Of a stretch of DNA of 27,500 nt, positions 1 to 12,796 are shown in pieces. Each line of letters opens with the position of its first letter. The first letter of the stretch is position 1. Both the position numbers and the translations under genes were made by a program. The DNA is from Chromera velia (Eukaryota > Sar > Chromeraceae): positions 1,744 to 29,243 of the forward strand of contig JAHBMJ010000815.1 of assembly GCA_018398765.1 (NCBI GenBank), in the 5' to 3' direction. Below the pieces are notes generated by a model. That model was not told the DNA's origin and did no database searches. It saw only the letters and a program-made list of their open reading frames with translations.

Positions 1-30
<30 letters not shown>
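1..30. repeat. (CA)15 microsatellite at window edge
   Basis: Perfect CA dinucleotide array that runs off the left edge. Read on the minus strand it is (TG)n and follows directly after the last visible exon of the putative membrane-protein gene, the same place where other introns in this window carry TG/CT arrays. Confidence 0.95.
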
Positions 31-33
<3 letters not shown>

Positions 34-1377
34 GCACGTACGCACCGAAATTCCACACACGAAAACGAACTTCTGACGAACTTCTGTATTTTTCCTTTGC
101 CTCCATACATCTGAACAATGTCCCCCCTTGCAGCACTGACAGGAAGATGAAGTAGAGGAGAGTCGCCACAGGTGCTGCCACTAGAGCCTCGACTTCCGTG
201 AGGAGGGAGACCCTCTCTGGCACTTTGGGTTCCAGTCTCTGGAGGCCCAGGGAGAAGGTACCCAGTGGTTCTGCACACATACACAGTGAGATCAGTACGA
301 CACTTCCTTCGTATAACGCACTTCCTTCATGGGTTCATATTCTCAGCAAAAAATTGCACCACCTTCACTCGAAGGGTCCGCAACAACGAGCACAGTCCAG
401 CTTTGAAGCAGCGGCTTGCTTCAAGACGAAAGCGAACGCAGAGGCAGATAGAGTCAACGAAAAAACAGAGACACCTCTTCTCCCCAAGAAATAAAACCCG
501 AGGAATTTCGAACCGCAAGAAGATTTGCAATCGACTGTCACTCCCAGACAGAAAGAGTGCAACGGACGGAGAAACAAGATATCAGTCGGCACACAAATAT
601 TCGTGGTCTTATTCCTGCCTGCCCACACAAACTGTTCCTATCTGCTCCCTTCCCTGGATGTCTAGGTCTCCTTGTTTCAAAAAGGCCGTGCAAAAGGAGA
701 GTCCCCTCCCTCTCACCGGTTGGGGCCAAAATCGTCGACACCACAAGCACCACGGCAAGCGGGAGTTTACTGGCACCTCCGGCCTGCGCAAATGAATAGG
801 AAAGGCCACAGCAAGCAGACGACATGTGTAGTGTGGACTCAAGGACCAGCGCAATACATTTGCAACGTCGGAGTAGCCGACCACAAACACTCCAAAGGAA
901 TTTACAAATCTCAAACAATCATCTCTCGACTTTTGGGTCTACACAGCTAGTGTTACAAATCTCCTAACGTGACCAAATGAACACTCTTTGCAGAGAGCCA
1001 AAAACTGAAAAGCCTTGCAGACCAATAGATGGGTACGAGAAGCACAAAAAAACAAGAAATGAATGAACAAAACATGTATGCATGTGTGTCTATGTATGTA
1101 TGTATGTATGTATGTATATATGTATGTAGCATATTCAAACAGGCTCTAGAATAAAGCAAGACAATCAGAGAAAGAGTTTGCGAGGTAGAAAACACAGTAC
1201 GGAGCCTGAAACAAAATTACTGTACGTTCCATCGACTCTGATTATGAAAAAGGAAAGGCTCCAAAAACAGGGAAAAGCAGAAATACACGAGAGACTTACA
1301 CAGGAGAGGAGACAGAAGACAGCCAGGCACCGGATCGCCACATTCACCAGACTCGTCACCGCCGCGTGGCCAACCAC
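1..1377 (-). CDS. Putative multi-exon polytopic membrane protein (partial, family unknown)
   Basis: Three minus-strand exons join in phase. The first (1377-1300) follows a TTCTTCAG acceptor, codes 26 residues that are almost all hydrophobic, and ends exactly at a GTAAGT donor in phase 0. The second (783-717) follows a GCGCAG acceptor, contains PLAVVLVVSTILAPT, and ends before GTGAGA in phase 1. The third (from 270 downward) follows GTGTGCAG, supplies the two bases that complete the split codon (Glu), and contains a hydrophobic helix, LVAAPVATLLYFIFLSV. Its frame stays open to the window edge, so its donor is not fixed: GTCAGT near 132 or GTGCGT near 52 are options. A further candidate exon lies at 2711-2640. 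The product would be a multi-pass membrane protein of unknown role. I do not recognise the family. The support is phase agreement and repeated transmembrane-like segments, not homology. Confidence 0.42.
1091..1127. repeat. (TATG)n microsatellite
   Basis: Tetranucleotide array, slightly interrupted by TATA. It lies in the putative intron between the minus-strand exons at 1377-1300 and 783-717. Confidence 0.9.
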
Positions 1378-1641
1378 CTGAAGAAATCACAGGCCCATGC
1401 ATACGCCAAATCAATTTGTATCGAACCAAAACGGAGAAGACACGCATCACTCACAGAGTCTTGCTAGCGCTCTCTCCCTCTCTGCCTGTTTGGCGCTGTC
1501 CTTCCTTCCCCCCTCTATGTTGAAAAAGATTTCCCCGCCCATCCTGTCAGACTTGTTGGAAACAGTGCAAACAGTGACGTAATTGATCTGTCAGCATTCT
1601 TTCTGGGATGAAAGTGGGAAAACATTCTCTCTAAGGTGGAA

Positions 1642-1645
<4 letters not shown>

Positions 1646-1679
<34 letters not shown>

Positions 1680-1681
1680 GA

Positions 1682-1720
<39 letters not shown>

Positions 1721-1802
1721 AGAGGGAGGGAGGAGAGAAAGAGGGGGGAAGGGGGGAGAGATGAAGAAGAGGAAGCGAGAGAAAGAGAGGGGGAGAGAGA
1801 GT
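1646..1802. repeat. Compound (CA)n-(GA)n-(GGGA)n tract
   Basis: A CA array (about 1646-1678) runs through AAGAGGAA into a GA array (about 1685-1714) and then into G-rich purine sequence with GGGA units to about 1800. The same CA-then-GA order on the plus strand recurs at 3535-3595 and 5778-5902. It lies in the putative intron upstream of the 1377-1300 exon. Open frames across it, such as Arg/Glu- or Ser/Leu-repeat translations, are artefacts of the repeat. Confidence 0.95.
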
Positions 1803-1978
1803 GACAGAGGGGGGTTGGGGAGGCAAAATTGGAGATCCAGACATGTAGACAAGCAAAAAGGCAAAATGACTGAAGGAAGGACAGACATTGTGGAGGACTT
1901 GAAGATTCATTCGCGACGTTCGGGCATAGGCGTAGACGGGAATCAGAACCTGCATCCGTGTCCATCCGTCAATCCACG

Positions 1979-2032
1979 CATTCATTCATTCATTCATTCA
2001 TTCATTCATTCATTCATTCATTCATTCATTCA
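1979..2032. repeat. (CATT)n microsatellite
   Basis: About 13 tandem CATT units, followed about 40 bases later (2070-2090) by a short AATG array, which is its reverse complement. The pair could form an imperfect hairpin. Confidence 0.95.
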
Positions 2033-2639
2033 ATTATAATAATGATCAATCAATCCATCCACCAAGCACTCAATGAATGAATGAATCAATCGATGAATTG
2101 ATGAATGAGCAGGTCATCCCTCACAACGTGCACAAGAACAAGCGAGTATACCGAGGTGCGGCGTGTTTTTTCCCCCTTCTTCTTGTTGACCTATTTTCTT
2201 TGCTGCGTTCCCGCCAGATTTTCTTTGCTTCTCTCCTTCCATCTTCACTTTTCCCGTTTTCCCCTCTTGGCTCCCTCTTCCTTCTCTCATCTTCTCCTCG
2301 CTTTCCCTTCTCTGTGCGACACCTTCATAGGCTCTCCAGCCAGGTCGGCAAATCCAACTTTTTGATGAACGAGTTAGTTGAATGCGCGTCCTAGACAGAG
2401 GAACGGCGGAACAGACAGATGGACAGAGAATCCCGTGACGCGGTAGAACTGAAGAGAAAGAAACAACCTGTCGTTCGACCCACCGCCCAAATATAGAAGT
2501 GGGCAGTGTGGTGGTTCTCTTCTGAAAGTTTTTTTATTGTTGTGGCAGCTGCATTTGGGAAGAACGCCAAGAACTTCTCCCGGCAGAAGCAGAGAAAAGC
2601 GCCCAGCACGAAGGAAGAAAAGAACTCGGGTGGTCGCAC

Positions 2640-2711
2640 TGCCTTGGGAAGAGAGGCAGTCGCACGTTGGCACAGCACTGCCAGAGTGAAGACCAAGAAC
2701 GCGATCAAAAT
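2640..2711 (-). CDS. Candidate additional hydrophobic exon of the left-edge membrane protein
   Basis: A 24-codon open segment, ILIAFLVFTLAVLCQRATAS then LPKA, follows a pyrimidine-rich stretch ending in TGTGCAG and precedes GTGCGA, in phase 0 at both ends. It is therefore phase-compatible with the exon at 1377-1300. The predicted intron (2639-1378) would hold the CA/GA and CATT arrays, as other introns here do. The donor is weak and no initiator methionine is placed, so this is tentative. Confidence 0.25.
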
Positions 2712-2895
2712 CTGCACATGCAGAGAAACACAACGAAATGCGTGCCAGAGAAACACCTTCCTTCGACATGCAGCAGAGGAAGGAAGAAATCGATAGGGAA
2801 TCGCACTACCCCCCTACCCGACCGGATCTACAGATGTACAAGCACTAGACGAGGGTCCGTCTTGGGAATTTCAACTGGAAGGTTACACTGGAGAG

Positions 2896-3530
2896 CTATG
2901 AGTTCATCAGCCACTTGCTGTCTGTAGGTCCACTCATCCAGCCTTCAGAACAGCCAAAGAAGGGAAACGTGAGTCATGCATCGTATCAAAAAGAAACAAA
3001 CACTCATGGACCAAGACGAGGAAAATTGAAATTCTCGTGCCTACCTACCCTGCTCATAAGAAGGCTCCTGCCCTCAGCCTGTCCAGTGAAGCTGGCAAGT
3101 CCCTGCTCCCTCTTTTCGTGGTTGGCCGTGGTGAAGGAAGACATGGACATGGACGTCGTCTTTTTTGGTTCCTCGTCTCCTTGTCCTGTCCTTTTTGGGG
3201 GGTCAAGAAGCTTCTTTTCCACCCGCTCTTCTCTCGCAGATGTGTCTTCACTAGTCTCGGTCTTGGTCTTTCCGTCTGTTGTGAATGCGTCGACGGTGAG
3301 GCCTGACAACTGCTCGCTTGTTTTCTTAGGGGTTTTTAATTTTTCGGCTTTTGGGGATTCTCTTTCGCTGTTGCCATCCTGACTCCCGTTGTTACCATCC
3401 TTGGCGGCTGCTTCAGGCTGGTTGAGATGCTCTTTGTCCTGCGTATGGGATTTGACATGCAGCAAAAGAGCACGGATGAACGTCAACAACGTGCACGAAC
3501 AAAGTCAGCTTCATAAAAACATCGCATGCA

Positions 3531-3597
<67 letters not shown>

Positions 3598-3861
3598 ATG
3601 CGTGCACACACAGGGGAGACACACACACAAACACACACACACACTCATACACACAGACGCACGCTTACGCTGTGGAAAAAGGGACGGCCAAGAGGACATG
3701 CTGACCTTTTTGTCAGCTGCAGAGGAATTCTGAGCAGACTTGTGCTCCGCTCCGCCGACGACGGATACGGATAACTTTGGGCTTTTCGCCTTCCCATTGT
3801 GAAGAGAGAGGCCGAATACGAGAGGCAGGAGAAATGCAAATAGAAAAAAGAAGGCCTTCAT
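2896..3861 (-). CDS. Secreted or ER-targeted Lys/Glu/Ser-rich protein, spliced
   Basis: Exon 1 (3861-3706, 52 codons) starts with a textbook signal peptide, MKAFFFLFAFLLPLVFGLSL, then a short polar region. It ends at AAG before a GTCAGC donor in phase 0. Exon 2 starts at 3438 after a CATACGCAG acceptor, also phase 0, and reads open to a stop at 3004. It codes a hydrophilic, low-complexity, Lys/Glu/Ser/Thr-rich chain (about 196 aa in total if not spliced again), probably disordered. The intron (3705-3439) holds a CA/GA microsatellite. Two good donors near the end of exon 2 (GTAGGT after 3049, GTAGGC after 3045) suggest a third exon. The second donor joins in phase to 2942-2896 after a pyrimidine-rich acceptor, adding WMSGPTDSKWLMNS and a stop. 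No known domain is visible and the function is unknown. Signal peptide plus phase match make a real gene likely. Confidence 0.55.
3535..3653. repeat. Intronic (CA)n-(GA)n and CA-rich repeat
   Basis: A CA array followed directly by a GA array (to about 3595), then further imperfect CA arrays to about 3653. It lies inside the intron of the minus-strand signal-peptide gene. Confidence 0.95.
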
Positions 3862-5220
3862 TTGGTCGAATCAGTGTGAATGTGACGCCTCGTTTTGAAT
3901 TATTTAAATTCAGAGAAGGAGGATCCACCGACTCCGTCCTTCCTTCCCTCCTTCGAAAGGGATCACGTGGCTTCTGAGCAAAAATCCTTTGTCTTCTGCT
4001 GTTGAGCTCCAGATTGACTTGGTCTCCTGAAAACGTACACGGGCTCAGTGCTCTTTGCGCACAGAGACGCCGTGAGGGATGTACATAAAAAACTTACACA
4101 CGCTATCGGAACCGCATGCGCATGTCAGACGTGCCTCCCTCTCAAACTTAGACGTAGAGTCTTTCTGTCTCGCTAAGGTGATGCTCGATAAGGAGAATTT
4201 TCGCAAACCACTCTTGCTCTTTTCTTTGATTGTACTGCAATGCAGCTATACATAGAGAGAGAGAGAGGAACGTGGTGGTTCAAAAATCATATTGCATGCA
4301 TGACATTTCAAAACCGATACAGCAATCAACAAAAAAAGGCAATACACGAGAGTGGGCGCGCGGTGCGCGCCGACGTTGTTGTGGTGGGTACTCCCGTTGT
4401 CGAGTCCGGCGTCGAAAGAGGGACACATACAAAAGTTCTTCTCTTTCGAGGCGTCGTGAGCGGCGCATGTCGGGATGCCTTTTTATGCACGCTCCTCTTT
4501 TGCAACACTATATATACGACATTATTACTCAGAGAGACGGGGAACCCGCCAACCATTCATTCAACAATTGCCATGCAGTGTGCAGATTGAGTTGTACAAC
4601 TCAAGTGAAGTAAAGTGAACTTGAGTTTCGAAGGAAAATGATGTTCAAAAAGCTTCAGAGTAATTGCGGGGGCCGGCTTATATATAGAGAAATTTTTATG
4701 TGTCCCCTCCAGTTGGGCCCGAATGGCAACTATGTGCGCACAAATCACTACTTGGTTACAAGCTATAGTAAGATTTGGACATGATTTGGTCCCAAAATGC
4801 AAATTTCTGCACAGGTGGTGCCCACGCAGTCATCTCAGACGCGAGTATAGTATAGTAAGATAAACACTAGCTTTTTCGCGCGCGATTTTTCGCGCACATT
4901 CACTGAATCATGCCAGTGACAAAACCTAATTCCCCGGGAGGCCAAAAAGGTCAGGCAACTTCCAGTTCACCGTCGGAAAAAGGGAGGCCTGAAAGCACAC
5001 TATTGTTGAAGATGCACAATCCACATCCTCCGCCTGCAAGTGCCTCACCCTCTAAGCTCTCTTCTTTGATTTGAAGAGGTCGTGGTGCAGCTTCCAACGT
5101 TGAACCGTAATTTTGAACGTGCTGAGACTATCGGCCTCCACATGCGGGCTGATCTACGACTGAAAAGCAAAAGCTGACAGCTTCAATCTTTGTATATCTC
5201 CCTAACTGAACCTTGTCAGC
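3862..5220. other. Intergenic region, no supported gene
   Basis: Between the minus-strand signal-peptide gene and the plus-strand methyltransferase. Open frames here (for example 4230-4613) show no recognisable domain and run through GA repeats. Visible items are a perfect GC-rich inverted repeat at 4355-4371, a TATATATA run near 4508, a second TATATATA near 4679, and short AT-rich stretches. This is probably promoter and 5' flank for both divergent genes, but no element can be assigned. Confidence 0.5.
4355..4371. other. GC-rich perfect inverted repeat
   Basis: GGCGCGC, three bases, GCGCGCC: a 7-bp perfect stem with a 3-base loop between two divergent genes. It may be a hairpin or a binding site; the function is unknown. 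Confidence 0.4.
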
Positions 5221-7264
<2,044 letters not shown>

Positions 7265-8318
7265 TTATATTGAAATCATTGGGACAATATGAAAACTGAT
7301 TTCTCAATTCAATGCAGAAACTAATCTAGATGACTCTGTGTTTTACAGTTTTACTTCTAGATTGTTTTTCTTTCTCCCAATAAACATTTGATTGAAACAA
7401 TAGTACGGAGTATTAAGTTTTTGTATCTTTATTGGTTCTTTTATCATGTAGTTTGCAGGTAAACAGAAAAAAAATTAAAGAAAGATTGTAATACATTTAA
7501 AGTAACATTCTAAGGCTAACTCACTGACTCACTACAAAAGATAAAGTCTTAAACAATTTAAAAAATGATTTCAGATTTCACCTTTGAAATCACTATTTGA
7601 TTTGATGTAATTTTATGCAACTACGTTTATACTTCATTTTTTTAATTTTTTTTATCTATTCTAATTGTTAAAGAAATGTTCAGTCCTATTGATGATGATG
7701 CATGATGGCCTATAGACCAATTAATAATAATAATGATGATGATGATGATTAATGATGTATAATGATGGTGATGATGATGATAAAAAATTATTAGAGATTT
7801 TAAACGTCAATAAACATGATAAACTTTTTTTTTATCTTGTTAGCGTTCAAAACTTTGAAACTACTTGTATAGATTGAAAAATGCTTTTTCAGAGTAGTCC
7901 CTCATAGAGTAGCTTAGAAGAAAACTCACAGGCCTAAGGCCTTTATAAAGTTCTTTTAGCTCCTCGCTAGTGCGCGTCGCTCGTGGCGACATGCAGGTGC
8001 ATGCAACACATTGCAACACAAAGCACGCTGCAAGCAACATGCAAGCAACGCACATGCATGTGCCTAATCCCGACTCGACTATCCACGACGATCCCACGTT
8101 CCTCACTTACCAGCCCAGTTCCATACTATGCGGGACTCTGATGGTTCACTCGGCATTCTTCCAAGGAGCTCGTTTACGGACTTCCAGACTCTTCATCCTT
8201 CGAGCAGTGCATGTGTTGTTTTGCCACCACTGCGATACTTGTATGCAATCGCATGCATGTAATCGCCATCAAAAGTATGTACCTGTAGGAGTCATCAGAA
8301 GCCTGCTTCCAGTTTGAC
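7265..8318. other. AT-rich 3' flank and intergenic region
   Basis: After the methyltransferase stop the sequence turns abruptly AT-rich to about 7870, with ATG/GAT trinucleotide repeats at about 7691-7783. From 7970 it returns to balanced composition with many CATG/TGCATG words, probably the 5' flank of the next gene. No supported coding sequence. Confidence 0.6.
7379..7384 (+). terminator. Possible polyadenylation signal AATAAA
   Basis: Canonical AATAAA about 115 bases after the methyltransferase stop, in AT-rich sequence. The use of this hexamer in this lineage is assumed. Confidence 0.3.
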
Positions 8319-9335
8319 ATGTCATCGAGACGTGCTTTTCGCGCATCAGTTGCCGGGGCGCCCGCAACCTTCGCCGGTTTCGCTGCTGCTTTGTTTTCCG
8401 TGTCGCAGGGAGAAGGAGACGGCAGTAGAGAAGGAGGGTGGCTGAAGGGCAAACGGTTTTGGAAGCAAACGGCTGTCAACGTCTCTCTGCGTCCTCCCTT
8501 TAGCGCAGAACCTAGGACAAAGACATTCTTTATACGGCAGCAAAAACGCCCCCCTCCCATAGGCACAGTGCTGTGGCCTGCCGGGCGTGTGCTTCTCCAA
8601 TGGTTTTTGCACAGAGACGTGATTCGCGGAGCTGATTTTGTTGTGGAGATTGGGGCAGGGTGTGGCTTGACAGCAATTGGGCTGGCTGCCTTTGCCGACT
8701 CGGAGAAGTTCACCATCGTTGCAACAGACAGCTGCGCAGCATCCTTGGAGAATCTTCGGTTCAATATCGCAGAGAACGCTGTTGGGGATCGGGTGAATGT
8801 ATGTGAATGGGAGATTGGAAGTGCAAATGGAGGTAGGCGGGGCGATTGCTCTCCAGATTCCGATGGAACCCGAACACAGAGATGTAGGTTCCCTGTAGAT
8901 GTGAAGAGAATGCAGCACGTGATTGGTGCTGACGTGGTCTACCATGGGGCAGAGGGAGTTGCGCTTGCAGAGACGATAGCTTGCGTTCTTTCAGAGAACC
9001 CTGAGGTAGAGTTCCACCTTTTACTTGTGGATCGCTTCTCAGGGGGTGCGGTTGCTGGACTGAGTGGAGTTGCCGGGGCTCCGCAAGCAGTGACGTCTTT
9101 TGATGTTGACCCCGCGATTCGTGACTTTGAGACGGCAGCGGCGAGATTGGGCCTCCGCGTGGAGAGGGAGGAGATCGGTGGAGACGTCAGAGAGGCTGTG
9201 CAGAAGACTCAAACGATCGTCGAGAGGGGACGGTGGTGGGCTGCTGGATTTTGGGACGGATTTGTTCTGTATCATGTGACAAAGGGGAGCTCACTTCAGG
9301 AAGGGCGCGATCAGCATGCGGTAGAGAAAACCTAG
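8319..9335 (+). CDS. METTL21-like (Methyltransf_16 family) protein methyltransferase
   Basis: Single-exon 338-aa protein of the family that includes the METTL21, VCP and eEF1A lysine methyltransferases. Landmarks: GTVLWPAGRVLLQWF at about 87-101, the family's W-P-[SA]-[AG] entry region; SAM motif I VVEIGAGCGLTAIGLAAF at about 112-129; ATDSCAASLENLRFNIAEN, the motif II region; a Trp in VCEWEIG; VIGADVVYH at about 206-214, equivalent to the family D-x-x-Y motif; and a late strand ending LLLVDRF. A Gly/Asp/Arg-rich insertion lies between the W strand and the ADVVYH strand. The first ~30 residues are Arg/Ala-rich with no acidic residue, so an organelle transit peptide is possible but unproved. 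Start chosen at the first ATG, as no conserved sequence lies upstream. The stop TAG is followed directly by TGA. The substrate is not predictable from sequence. Confidence 0.82.
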   Translation: MSSRRAFRASVAGAPATFAGFAAALFSVSQGEGDGSREGGWLKGKRFWKQTAVNVSLRPPFSAEPRTKTFFIRQQKRPPPIGTVLWPAGRVLLQWFLHRDVIRGADFVVEIGAGCGLTAIGLAAFADSEKFTIVATDSCAASLENLRFNIAENAVGDRVNVCEWEIGSANGGRRGDCSPDSDGTRTQRCRFPVDVKRMQHVIGADVVYHGAEGVALAETIACVLSENPEVEFHLLLVDRFSGGAVAGLSGVAGAPQAVTSFDVDPAIRDFETAAARLGLRVEREEIGGDVREAVQKTQTIVERGRWWAAGFWDGFVLYHVTKGSSLQEGRDQHAVEKT

Positions 9336-9824
9336 TGATTCAGTGAGTGAGTGAGTGAGTGCACATTCAGAGAAGTTGGACCCAAAGAGAGAGTGGACTC
9401 CTTTAGCTGACTTAATTTTTTCGTCTTCAGATGAAACTTCGAATGAGAAAATCTTTGATTTTGTTTTCTTTGCCCTCGTCTGGTTCATTAATTGGGGTCC
9501 ATACGGGTCCATAGTGGATGCATGAGAATGAGGATTCTGCATGGGACAACGAGGCCTTTCATCTTACAAATATTCTGTTCACACCCGAAGACCCACTTCC
9601 ACTAGACTCAGTTCAAACCTCTCAAATTTCAAGGACGATGTTCTTGTCTTCGCCCCTCCTCTCCTGTTTTCTCTTAATTTTCTGAGACGCCCCTCCACTT
9701 GTTCATCCATCCATCTATCCATCCATCCAGATATCTTAAAAAAGCCATCCATCCGTTCGTCCGTTCGTCCGTCCATCTGCCTGTCTGTCCGTTGAGTCCT
9801 CAAATCAATCAATCAATCAATCCA

Positions 9825-9874
<50 letters not shown>

Positions 9875-11174
9875 GCCAGTCTATCAGCAAATTAGTCGAT
9901 CCATCAGTCGGCCGCTCAGCCACCCAACCGCTCAGCCAGTCAGCGAGTCAGCCAGCGAGTGGCAGTCAGTCGATCAGGCACTTAGTCAGTCAATTTCTCT
10001 GTCCACCCGCCATCAAGCCTGTCGGTCGAACGTCCGGCTCGCAGCTGGCCTTTAAACTTCCCAGTAAAGTCGGATCCCTGTGGATTCTGTGTGGAGCGTG
10101 AATTGCACTCGAAGTTTGATCGAGTGTAAATCATGCCAGACAAAAAAAAAAAGATAAAAATGTGATGGCTAACAATGTTTTCAAATTCGTTTATCATTAG
10201 TTCATAAACTTTAGCATAGCATAGCATTGATGTTCCGGGGTTTAAAGTACATATTTATCAATGATGTTCACCACACTTATTTATTTAATTTGGAAGTTCA
10301 AATTGTATATTATATGCATATAAAAAATATCATCACTTTGCATGATTTTGTTCCTAGTTTTGTTTTGAATCATTCAAGTTCACCCTAGTTAGCTTAGGCT
10401 TACTTAAGCTAGCTGCCCTAAGGCCGGAATAGTAGCCCTAGGCTCCTAGTATTCAGCATTAGCAAGATATCACATATAAAGCGTCAAGTCTTATACATGT
10501 ATGGTGTGGAGTAATGTGCATGGATGTATGATGCAAAGCGGACGCCAGACAACTGGTACGCAGGTCTAGGGCTTCGGCCCCGAACACAATGTAATCCTGT
10601 AATCCTATATAGACGGTCAAGACTGTTCACTAGAAGATTTAGAATTTGTCTCATAGTACGTTTGTCAATTGAATCGAGTCAATTCCTAGGTTAACTTAAA
10701 TAAATTTTTCTTGTTCGAGTGTGTGCACACCAATGATTTCCGAAGATTTCAGCAATTAAAGGGAGAATATCGAATTAATACATCAATCTATGCTAAATTC
10801 AATGTTTTCAGACCTTTTTAAAGGCCTTTTTTTCAATCAACAATCCAATGATATTCCAATGATTTAATTAATTTGCAATATGTTTTTAATTATATGAAAC
10901 CGATATTACCATGTGCATAAACATGCGTATGTATACACCCTCTATATCCATTTTCATATGGCTCGCTTAACCGTATGTTTCATATCAAAGCTTTCCCCCC
11001 CCTCCCCCCTTCCCCTCTTTCATACGCGTTCATGCTTTTTCACCTTGATTTGACCTTGAAAATTGGTAAGTCAATTAATTGACTTCAAGTTCGAGAGACT
11101 TCACTGTGATACTGTCTTCACTCAGTCTGATATTCAAGTTTGCACAGAGACTGTACTATACTGTCTATACATGC
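9336..11174. other. Repeat-rich then AT-rich intergenic region
   Basis: Contains GAGT repeats (about 9343-9361), CCAT and CCGT arrays (about 9700-9785), a (CAAT)n array (about 9805-9874) and CAGT-like degenerate repeats to about 9990. From about 10140 it is AT-rich with no open frame of note. Open frames over 9699-10055 are translations of the repeats. No gene seen. Confidence 0.7.
9805..9874. repeat. (CAAT)n microsatellite
   Basis: Tandem CAAT units with one short interruption, followed by degenerate CAGT/CAGC units. Confidence 0.95.
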
Positions 11175-11180
11175 AACATA
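11175..11180. repeat. Target-site duplication, left copy
   Basis: AACATA directly outside the left LTR, matched by AACATA at 17411-17416 directly outside the right LTR. Either 5 or 6 bases can be counted as duplicated; 5 is usual for Ty1/copia. Confidence 0.75.
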
Positions 11181-11721
11181 TAGAAAAGTGTGATGCTAGC
11201 TGCCCTACCATACAACTAGAGGAGACGGCAATATAACTGAATCACCTCACATCCATTTATCGACTTACAGAAGGAGTCTGTCCAACCAGGGCAGAGTCAT
11301 CAGCTTCCACCTGTTCAAATCAATCTAGTGACTGTCAATAAAAGAATATTTCCTATGCATGCATATAGTTTTTGAATCCATACTGCCCTCCAGTCACACT
11401 CAAACTCGAGAGGCCTAAAGCAAGTCAACATCAACACGATCGACTCAAATATAAACGAAAATTCCGACCTACCATAGCCAACCATCACTGTCACTCAGTT
11501 ATTTACGAAGTGATCAGCGCTTAGCTAGCTACGCTCGATGTGTCACACTCCACATTGAAGTAAGCTCTCTCAATCAAGTCAGCCTTTCAAGCATGCTCTT
11601 CAATTCAGTCTGCCTGCATACGCATCCCAGACCGCTACGCTTTATCGTGCATCCGGATTCGTAGGGCGCTTCTCACTCATGACGTCGCATTCTCGCTCGC
11701 ATCGCGCACACACTTTTCACA
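11181..11721 (-). repeat. 3' LTR of the copia element
   Basis: Matches 16869-17410 over its whole length. In the sense direction it starts TGTGAAAAGTG directly after the purine tract and ends CACTTTTCTA. The ends carry the inverted repeat GAAAAGTGTG/CACACTTTTC. A CTATATGC word on the sense strand could be a promoter element but is not conserved in the other LTR. Confidence 0.92.
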
Positions 11722-11730
11722 TACCCCCCA
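11722..11730 (-). other. Polypurine tract of the copia element
   Basis: Sense strand TGGGGGGTA directly before the TGTGAAAAG start of the 3' LTR, the expected place and composition for the plus-strand primer. Confidence 0.7.
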
Positions 11731-11959
11731 CTCGTTTCGCCAAAACTCTTTCATTTAAAGATTTGCAAGGATACGAGTGCAGCACACCGTTTAATCAAAT
11801 CAAAACAGCTCGGCTTCTCACAGAGGGAAATCCAAAGACAAGGAGAAGAGATGAGAAGGAAGGAGAAGACAGTCTGAAAATCAAAGAGAGCAAAGTACTG
11901 TGCAAAGAAGAAAACCAACACCTCTTTTCACTCTCTTCCTTTTTTTCCCCTTTTGCTCA

Positions 11960-12547
11960 CCACCAGACAGCTCGAGTGAGCACATCAGCCTTCTGAAACT
12001 CCCTCTTCACCCACACGACCTGTGCATCGAGACCTTTACCCCCGATCTTCTACATGAGGTAGTCGAGAGTGCTCTGCATGCAGGGCTCTGAACACGCCAA
12101 TCTGGACTCGATCTGATCGTACAGAGGCTTGCTGTCCGTGACCACAATCACTCTCAGCAGCTTCCCGAAGAGGTGGAAAGCAATGTCATGCGTCTTGTAG
12201 GCAGTCTTCACGCCTTCAACCATCGATACCATCTCACAGGAGGTGGAAGAGATGAACTTCTGCTTCGTTCTCTTGGAACCACACGCGACAAGGTTCTACT
12301 TATCATCGCTCTCAAGCCTCCACGTCGCATCGACCAGGAAATGCATCCAAGCGTGACGTCCTTCCTTCGACAGAGTGAAGAAGGAAGAGTCATTGAAGAT
12401 ATAGAGGAGGAGAGTAGAGATGTCGATCCCTCTAAGCTCGAGGGAAAACGGTCTCTCCTTGAGTGCCTGCAACACGAGGGCCAGACACTCTATCAGCTTC
12501 TTGCTGATGCAATTCACCCTCGAAGAGAGAATCAAGAAGAACGGCTA
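11960..12547 (-). pseudogene. RNase H region of the copia polyprotein (broken)
   Basis: Minus-strand fragments in the same frame as the reverse transcriptase, separated by TAG stops (12545, 12296, 12050). Recognisable pieces are VTDSKPLYDQI, which carries the acidic RNase H residue typical of copia elements, and a carboxyl end with the pattern ADVLTR, matching the family's usual ADxLTK ending. Not functional. Confidence 0.75.
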
Positions 12548-12796
12548 CACTTTCGGTTGGGTACGGACAGCCCACCCTAGAGTGCCGATGAGGGACTGGT
12601 AGCGCGGCTTGAGGGACAGATCGATCATGTCGTCCTCTGGCACTTTCATGTCCTTCTCTCTCACCACATGCTTCTTCTCAGGAAGAAGATCATCAACGCA
12701 CAGCGAGTTGAGGAAAGAGGCCTGAGACAGAAACATCTTCTTTCCCTGTCTCATCTACTCAATGCCCACAAACTTTACCACCTCGCCGTCGACGAC

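Noticed and set aside
1583-1985. Open frames of Arg/Glu, Ser/Leu and Cys/Val repeats
   Set aside because: Translations of the CA/GA microsatellite.
9699-10055. 118-codon frame with Ile-Asn-Gln-Ser repeats
   Set aside because: Translation of CCAT and CAAT arrays.
10560-10600. Possible tRNA or structured RNA around a GGGCTTCGGCCCC hairpin
   Set aside because: Only a short stem-loop; no cloverleaf, T-loop or acceptor pairing could be built.
12173-12580. 135-codon plus-strand frame and other plus frames at 11679-16626
   Set aside because: Antisense shadows of the copia pol and gag regions.
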